Shown one piece after another: positions 56,857 through 64,000 of a stretch of 64,000 nucleotides of DNA (positions within the stretch are counted from its first letter, which is position 1; every line of letters begins with the position of its first letter). A program made the position numbers and the translations under genes. Origin of the DNA: Pseudevernia furfuracea (Eukaryota > Ascomycota > Lecanoromycetes > Lecanorales > Parmeliaceae); contig JAIUPT010000031.1 in assembly GCA_022315425.1 (NCBI GenBank), forward strand, positions 310,001 through 374,000, read 5' to 3'. The notes under the pieces are model-generated. The model searched no databases and had not been told where the DNA came from. It saw only the letters and a program-made list of their open reading frames with translations.

Positions 56857-59800
56857 CTGCCTGGTACTTCAAGCCGTCTTCATCCAGGCGGGAAGAAAGC
56901 TCTTTCCAGTCACGAGTCCTAGTCTCTGGCTTCCTGTACTTCTCGCTTCTTCTTTGGTACTTCATGAAACCCTTAGTCTTATCCAGAACCAACGCAGATC
57001 TCTTCTTCTCTGCCTTACTATCACCCACACTCTCCTCGATGTCGAGCATATCTTTCTTTTTCTCGTGGGCTTCTCTCTCGTGCGTCTTGTTCCTCGATTC
57101 CTCATGGGATGACCGTACAGCATTGCCTGGCAATATGGGCAATGGATATTCCGCCTTCTTTGCAGCCTCTGCCTTGGCGGCCTCTTCAGCCATGACACGC
57201 TTGTAGTCCGTAGGCAGAACCTTGATGAACCGTGACAGAGCGCGGTTGAAGTCCAATAGTATACGAGCAGCAAGCTCAGAGCCAGTATAGTGATGATGAT
57301 CTTCAATCAAACCACGGACAAAGGCAATCTCAGATGGGTCTTCAATGCTGGAGATCTCCACCATCTCAGTGTTGACCTTAGATTCGAAATCTTGGTTCAT
57401 GTCAAGAACGTATGCGATACCGCCAGACATACCAGCAGCAAAATTGCGACCAGTGCCGCCCAAGATCAGAACACGTCCACCGGTCATGTACTCACATCCA
57501 TGGTCACCCACGCCCTCCACGACAGCGGTAGCGCCGGAGTTTCGGACTGCGAAACGCTCGGCTGCCATACCACGGAAATAGCAAGTACCACCCGTCGCGC
57601 CGTACAAGCAGACGTTTCCAATCAAGACGTTCTCTTCAGCCTTGAAGACTGCAGATCGGGGTGGGTAGATGATGAGACGACCGCCAGAGAGACCTTTGCC
57701 GACGTAATCATTGGAGTCACCTTCCAATTCTAGGGTGACACCAGGAGCTAGGAAGGCGCCGAATGATTGACCAGCTGAGCCCTTGATGTTCGCATGGATG
57801 GTGTCTTGAGGCAGACCAGCTTCACCATATCGTCTGCTAATCTGATAAGACAACGTAGCACCCAATGCACGATCGGTGTTGACAATATCACACTCGATAC
57901 GGCAAGGTCGGCCTTTCTCGAGTGCCAACTCAGACTCGAAGATGAGCTTGTTATCGAGTCTGACATGCAACTTGTGGTCTTGCTTTCGCACGTTGTAGGT
58001 CGCAACACCCGGTCGGAGCTGGTGAGCAGGCGTAAGGATGAGACCAAAGTCCAGGTTTTCGGTCTTGGGTGTACGAAGGTCTTCGCGCATCTTGAGGTTC
58101 TCAACGTGGCCAACCATTTCGTTGACGTTGCGAAAGCCAAGCTTAGCCATGATGGCACGGAGCTCGTTAGAGACGTAGTAGAAAAAGTTGATGACATGCT
58201 CGGGCGTGCCTTGGAATTTGGCACGAAGTGCTTTGTCCTGAGATGCAATACCGACGGGGCATGTATTTAAGTGGCACTTGCGCATCATAATACACCCCAT
58301 TGCGATCAAAGGAGCGGTGGCGAACCCAAATTCTTCAGCACCGAGCAGACATGCAATTGCGACGTCTCGACCTGTGCGTAGCTGACCATCAGTCTGTACA
58401 ATAATACGTCCTCGGAGATCGTTGAGCACCAAAGTCTGGTGAGTCTCCGCGAGACCAAGCTCCCATGGCAGACCAGCGTATTTGATACCAGTCCATCGAG
58501 AGGCACCAGTCCCTCCGTCATGTCCAGAAATCAACAGGTGGTCTGCTTTGGCCTTTGCAACACCCGAGGCAACGATACCAACACCGGTTTCAGAAACCAG
58601 CTTCACTGATATACGTGCTCGGGGGTTGGCGCACTTAAGATCATAGATCAACTGCTTGAGATCTTCGATGGAGTAGATGTCGTGATGCGGAGGAGGCGAG
58701 ATGAGACCAACACCGGCAGTCGAATGCCTTGTGCGAGCGATGGGCCCAGAGACTTTGTGGCCTGGCAGCTCACCACCCTCACCGGGCTTAGCGCCCTGGG
58801 CCATCTTGATTTGTAGCTCATCGGAATCGGCCAGATAGTTGGATGTCACACCAAATCGGCCAGAGGCGACCTGCTTGATAGCAGAGCGCATGGTATCTCC
58901 ATTCTCAAGGATCTGGCTTCGCTCAGGATCTTCACCGCCTTCACCAGTGTTTGACTTGCCGCCAAGTCTGTTCATGGCGACGGCCAAAGTGGAGTGGGAC
59001 TCCATGGAGATTGAACCGTAGGACATAGCACCAGTGACAAAGCGACGCACGATCTCCGTCCACGGTTCGACTTGATCGATGGGAATGGAAGCTCTCTGCT
59101 CAAAGTCAAAGTCCAGCATACCACGGAGAGTGCAGTTCTTAATTGCCTCATATTCTGACATAGAATACGCCTCATAAGACTTGTCGTTCTTTGTTCGGAC
59201 CGCATCCTGGATGTTGGCAATAGCCACGGGATCATTGACATGAGGTTCACCTCCATCTCGCCAATGGTATTCGCCGGATTCCGCCAGACCAGGAATGTTG
59301 TGAATGTCGCGAGTTGGGAAACCCTTTTCGTGGAAAGCGAAAGCATCTTGGGCGATAAGCTCGAAAGTCATGCCGCTAATGCGGGTAGCTGTCCCAGTGA
59401 AGCATCGGTCAACGACGCTGTTATCAACTCCCAGAGCTTCGAAAATCTGTGCTCCTTTGTAACTTTGCAGTGTAGAGATACCCATCTTGCTCATGACCTT
59501 CAGTATCCCTCCATCGCAAGAGTATTTGTAGTTTTCAACGATTTGGTCATCAGACAATTTCTTTCTAATAAGCCCCTCGCGGTTCATCTTGAGGATGCAC
59601 TCCATGGCCAAGTATGGACAGATAGCGTCGACACCGTAGCCAAGCAGAACACACATATGATGCACTTCACGAGCCTCAGCAGTCTCAACGATAAGAGCTG
59701 CCTGGGATCGCCACTTGTTGCGGACCATATGATGGTGGACCATACCAGTAGCCAAAAGTGCAGAGACAGGCACGCGTTCGGCGTTTGTGTTTCGATCAGA

Positions 59801-62005
59801 CAAGATGATGACCTTGTCCTTGTTCTCGATTCCTTCCGTAACCGATTCGCAAATCCGATCCAATGCGTCCATATAGCCCTGGATGCCCTCCCTCTTCGGG
59901 AACGTAATGTCAATCGACTTGACGGTCCATTCGCGATACAAGGTAGTAATTTTCTTCAAGGCGTTGAAATCTTCGATGGAAAGAACAGGAGAGGGGAGCA
60001 TCAGACGGTGGCACTGGGATGAGCCCATCTCGAGCAGATTCCCTTGAGGACCAACGTAGCACTCCAAAGACATGACGATGGCCTCACGGATGGGATCAAT
60101 GGGAGGGTTAGTGACTTGGGCGAAGAGCTGACGAAAGTACTCATAAAGAAGTCGTGGCTGTTGCGCGAGACACGCGAGGGGTGCGTCGTTGCCCATTGAG
60201 CCCAGCGCTTCCTTCGAGTCTGCAGCCATGGGACCCAGTAACAGACTGACTTGTTCAAATGAGTAGCCGAAGGCTTTCAACATAGGATCTTCCTGCACTT
60301 TGGTTTCATTGAGCTTGTAACCAAGATCCACGCCCTCTTCATCAAGACGCTGGTATACGCTAGGAAGCTCTATCAGTTCTTTTTGCAGCCATGATCTGAA
60401 ATCTTGGCGAGTAGACACATTGTGCTTGAGCTCTGCGTCATCTACGATGCGACCTGCTACAGTATCAACGAGAAGCATTTTGCCAGGCTGCAGTCGGCCT
60501 TTTTGCACAATCTTCTCCGGCTCAATGGCAATCGTCCCGACCTCAGACGCACATACAATACGGTCATCGTCCGTAATGTAATACCTGCAAGGTCGTAACC
60601 CGTTTCTGTCCAAATTTGCACCGCAGTATCTGCCATCGGCGAAGGTGAAGAGAGCTGGTCCATCCCAAGGCTCCATCAGACAAGCTGCCCATTCATAAAA
60701 CGCGGCCTTCTCGGGATCCATCGCAGCATTGTCTTGCCAAGCCTCGGGTATCATGATCATAATAGCTTCGGGAAGAGAGAGAACCCCGTTGATGGTCAAA
60801 AGCTCAAGGACGTTATCGAAAGCGGCGGAGTCGGAACCTCCATCCTCGACGATCGGGTATAATTGATCCAGCTCGTCTTTGAAGAAGCCTGACTTCATGA
60901 CACCCTCTCTCGCTCTCATCCAGTTCTTGTTGCCTCGCAGTGTATTGATCTCACCTGCAGCTCGTTAGTTGATGAGCTCGAATAGTCATGCCATGCTTGC
61001 GGCTTACCGTTGTGAGCCGCCCATCGCAGTGGCTGCGCACGATCCCAACTGGGAAATGTATTGGTAGAGAATCGCGAATGAACCAAGGCAAAATGACCTT
61101 CGTAGTCGACAGAGACCAAATCATGGTAGTATTGGTACACCTGGACGGGTGACAGCTGGCCCTTATACACAATGTTCTTGTTGCTCAGCGAGCACAGGTA
61201 GAACCAATTGTGAAGACCAATGGTATGGGTGGCGCGCTTTCGCAAAACGTAGAGCTGACGCTCGAATTGTAGCTCGTCAAAATTTTCAGCATCCGTAATT
61301 TCAGGAGCATTCCCATTGCCATAAGCCGACTTCAGAACGACAAAAGGCTGTAGGATCAATGGCTCTCTTGAAAGCGCCGCTGGCCCCAGCAAGCTTGTAT
61401 CTCTAGGCACCTCTCGCCACCCGAGCACGCGGAGGCCCAAATCTTCTGCGATCTCCTCAAACGTGGTTGTAGACTCCTTGAGGATCTCTGTGTCAGGTTT
61501 GAAGAAGAGATTCCCTGCAGCGTACTGACCCTGGGGAGGCAGCTCGAACCCTGTCTCCTTTGCGAAGTTCTTGATGAAGAATTTGTGGGGCATTGAGGTC
61601 ATGACACCTGCGCCATCACCGTCTCGTGCATCGGAACCGACGGCCCCCCGATGGGTCATGTTGCATAGTAGGTTTTGTGCTGTGCCCCATCTGTCAGTTT
61701 GAGCTTGTAGGATCAGGGAATGTAGGTGGCGGAGAGCTCACCATCGCTAATGATCTTGTGGCTCGCATTGCCCTTTATGTGGCTGTCTCATCGTCAGCGG
61801 AAGACCTTTTTCGCCACGGATTGTATTGTACTGACGCAGCGAAGCCAACCCCACACGCATCTTTCTCGTACTCAGGGTCGTAAAGACCCTGCTTCAGCGG
61901 CAGAGCCCCGGCCCATGACCGGTTCTCTGGGGTGTTTTGGTACTCGTATACACTGGCAGACGACTGTTCTTCCTCTATTTGATAAATTCCATCCGCGAGA
62001 CCCAT
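55378..62005 (-). CDS. GLT1: Glutamate synthase [NADH] (GOGAT)
   Basis: Five-exon model: 62005-61836, 61782-61742 (41 nt), 61679-61008, 60954-55593 and 55534-55378, giving 2133 aa, the usual length for fungal GOGAT. It makes two glutamates from glutamine and 2-oxoglutarate with NADH. Domains in order: a propeptide of about 50 residues, then the catalytic Cys51 in KDACGVGFAA of the glutaminase domain; the central and FMN-binding synthase domain with the 3Fe-4S cysteines near 1183 (CHLNTCPVG); the GXGXG beta-helix; then the NADH part with 4Fe-4S motifs near 1661 (CMDCGVPFC) and CPAPCEGAC, the FAD loop VAVIGSGPSGLAAADQ near 1762 and the NAD loop VIVIGGGDTGND near 1907. All key residues are present and no breaks are seen. 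The start is the first in-frame ATG; the frame is open further upstream but has no ATG. Confidence 0.95.
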
Positions 62006-63416
62006 CCGGACGGCGACCGTCGATGCTCTTGCCGCGCAGGCTGAAGTAATCGTAGGCAATTTGCGAATTGGAAGTTTGTAGAGCGCTTGCGAGGTTGAGG
62101 TCAACGACTTTGGAGTTTGGCACAAGTAGAAAAATGTGTTTGGAAAGGTTTGTTGTGGGAGCGGGTTTTTGGGAGGAGGGGGGGGGAAAAAGGGAGGAGA
62201 AATAAAGAAAGAAGAAAATAATTAGTTAGAGCGGAAATGAACCCCACACTGTTCGACTTTGCCACGGATTGATGATGCAGCGCACAACCCGAGAAATCGG
62301 GAATTTATTCCCCAGTCCAGCTAAGGAAAGCTAGAGAAATATCCGGCGGAGATGTCGTGCAGGTTGTGCAGGTCGTGCAGTTATTTAGTTGTTTTTGAGC
62401 GTTACCAGGATGTTTTGATGTTCTGTGGAAAAAGAAATGAATTGGTTGGATCAAGATAAGCGACAATGGACCAATGGTAAGTGCTGGATTGGAGATCTTT
62501 GCAGTACTAGTGGGTAATCTCTCAGATATTCACCTTTCCTATATCGGATTCCCATGCATATGTACCTACGGTAGACGGCGAGATTGCTGGTACGAATCAA
62601 CGGCATCATGGAGGAGAAAACGGGAAGCTCTAATGTACACTCCTTGCTTTTCTTCAGCCTGGCCAATGAACCGTAACAACACTCGATGCGCCTTGGACAC
62701 TTGACTAGAGCTACCTTCCGAATACGACGTGACGACTTTGCTGCGCCAAGCATGATCAAAGGCCAGCTCACAGGCCCTCTCACTATATGTATCCTGGTTG
62801 CTCCCCACCGCGCGCTGCACTTGCGTCTATCCAATGCCTTTCATCCTACAGATCTCGGGGTCTGCCCAGATTCAGATTGTCGTCTACGATCCACCCAAGG
62901 CGGAGCATGATCTACCTCCAGCAGTGCACCATCAGCGGAGTGTGACGCACGTCCTTCCTAAGGTCTTGGCTACTACCTGTCTATCTAGCGAGCACCCACC
63001 ATCTTGCTAGAAGTAATAACGTTCTGACTTCGATCTACCTGTGCCGGTGTGCCGGAAAGGATTTCCTTAGCTCGAGCTGAAGCAGGTCAACCCCGCTGGT
63101 GCTACTGCTGCCCGATGTCGCTTGTTGGAATATCAAACTATGTTTCGACCCTATCACCATCTGATTCGTTCGCTTAGGTATGAGTCTGCACAATGACATT
63201 TTGCTGTCCTCAAGCTTTCAAGCTGGCTGCCACGTCTGGTAGCAGCCAAGAGGTCGTATTACTATTGGAGCTCCAGGACGGCTCTTTGGATCCCTCGATT
63301 GTGAAAGGTGAAAAATCGAGCATGCTTTTGAATTTTGTCAGGTGTCTCAATTTCAAACATTGGGCCGAGGGTGTCAAAAGATTTGTTCTCGCCCGAGGTA
63401 TTATCTGGATGCTTTG
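62006..63416. other. Promoter side of GLT1 and 3' region of CNS1
   Basis: On the GLT1 strand the first 200 bp upstream are pyrimidine-rich (including a run of nine C), as is common in fungal promoters. A gtgcag string is repeated three times at 62353-62379. No gene is supported; short frames near 62450-63010 have no features. Confidence 0.5.
62455..62460 (+). promoter_or_regulatory. Single GATA (HGATAR) site upstream of GLT1
   Basis: AGATAAG fits the HGATAR sequence bound by fungal nitrogen-regulatory GATA factors. It lies about 450 bp before the GLT1 start. A single site can easily be chance. Confidence 0.25.
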
Positions 63417-64000
63417 CTATCGAGCTTCGTCGGCTCCTTTGCCTTTCCTAAGTTTCATGTCCTCGATCCATCCAGCTGCGCTCGCCTTGGGCAGTACATT
63501 GATCCTTACAATGCCGTCCACAATCTCCACGCCCGGGCTTCCTAGTGCCTCCCCTAGACTCACTTTCTTGCCCACTTTTATCAACCCTCCACTGCCGGTC
63601 TCCATGTAAAACTCCACTGATCTAAGCGTGTATTCGTGTTGCTCATCCCACGGTAATGGAAATATGTACTCCAGATGGTTAGGAATAGTATCTGTCTCGG
63701 AAAAGGCTTTCACGAAATCCGACTGCAAGTGGAGCGGGTAGAGAAGCACGACGGGAAACATTAAGGTGCTGGTCGGCGCGATTGGATCTGGTGAAAGGTG
63801 AATAGATGCGTCTTCCATATCTGGGGGCTGTGCAGTATTGCGCGTGCGGATTTTGCGAGCGCGAAGTGCAGTGTTCAACATGAACTTCTCTTTCTGTACA
63901 CGCTGTTCGCGCTCCTGTTTCTTCTGCTCGACCGCCCTCAACGTGGTTTGGCGGGCTTCGATCTTGGTGCCAAATCTCTTCAAGGCGGCGTTTGAAGGAT
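63417..64000 (-). CDS. CNS1: Hsp70/Hsp90 co-chaperone CNS1/TTC4, C-terminal part
   Basis: An open frame enters from the right edge and ends TAG at 63419-63417, about 194 codons. It begins in the helical linker after the TPR repeats (AALKRFGTKIEARQTTLRAV, then a Gln/Glu/Arg-rich helix) and continues into the C-terminal wheel domain (FPVVLLYPLHLQSDFVKAFS, HLEYIFPLPWDEQHEYTLRS, SLGEALGSPGVEIVDGIVRI). CNS1/TTC4 bridges Hsp70 and Hsp90 in the cytosol and is essential in yeast. The TPR domain lies outside the window. It reads in the same direction as GLT1, 1.4 kb upstream of it. Confidence 0.85.
   Translation of the reverse strand, partial: PSNAALKRFGTKIEARQTTLRAVEQKKQEREQRVQKEKFMLNTALRARKIRTRNTAQPPDMEDASIHLSPDPIAPTSTLMFPVVLLYPLHLQSDFVKAFSETDTIPNHLEYIFPLPWDEQHEYTLRSVEFYMETGSGGLIKVGKKVSLGEALGSPGVEIVDGIVRINVLPKASAAGWIEDMKLRKGKGADEAR

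Noticed and set aside
59240..60022. 260-codon plus-strand frame inside GLT1
   Set aside because: Antisense shadow of a highly conserved coding exon.
50399..62005. Secondary-metabolite cluster around the FAD oxidase
   Set aside because: Neighbours are ORC5 and GLT1, which are housekeeping genes; no synthase is present.

Overview
The window looks like a gene-sparse accessory stretch of a filamentous ascomycete nuclear genome (Pezizomycotina; Dothideomycetes is a guess). The evidence is short spliceosomal introns of 47-95 nt, mostly with CTGAC/CTAAC-type branch sites, fungal-only families (HET-like and CorA-like membrane proteins, a HeLo-type fragment, a berberine-bridge-like oxidase), and long gene-free tracts with decayed repeats. 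There is no sign of prokaryotic organisation.

Layout. From 0 to 50 kb, isolated genes sit in a repeat-worn background. Four belong to one C2H2-type family with a conserved C-terminal finger pair (6870-8242 minus, 21360-22925 minus, 39921-42600 plus, 45668-47803 minus); in the first three the coding sequence starts with a 47-nt exon and a phase-2 intron. Interleaved with them are six copies of a small two-exon gene of about 65-137 codons that I do not recognise (1-102, 4561-4847, 20398-20686 minus, 25597-25852 minus, 30642-31114 minus, 44413-44713). Its first coding exon is only 5-8 nt and its core is a W-x(6,8)-HE[QR] motif. A non-self-recognition-like cluster (HET-like membrane protein, Pro/Ser-rich partner, CorA-like protein) lies at 12.2-18.7 kb. 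A secreted protein is at 29.4 kb. Pseudogenes of HeLo and CorA-like type are at 36.6-38.2 kb.

Repeats include a 637-bp element with perfect 39-bp terminal inverted repeats inserted in an 88-bp tandem array (32.6-33.5 kb), a second inverted-repeat element (33.6-34.2 kb) with a relic at 0.65 kb, a 153-bp foldback element (49.6 kb), a 201-bp inverted-repeat element with two relatives (1.4, 6.0 and 11.4 kb), minisatellites, and tRNA-like T-arm sequences at 34.4-34.6 kb.

From 50.4 kb to the end the window is denser and conserved: a secreted FAD oxidase (minus), ORC5 (plus), NADH glutamate synthase GLT1 (minus, 2133 aa, five exons) and the C-terminal part of the Hsp90 co-chaperone CNS1/TTC4 (minus, cut by the window edge). 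All exon models were made by eye from reading frame, GT-AG sites and branch motifs, and have not been checked against transcripts.
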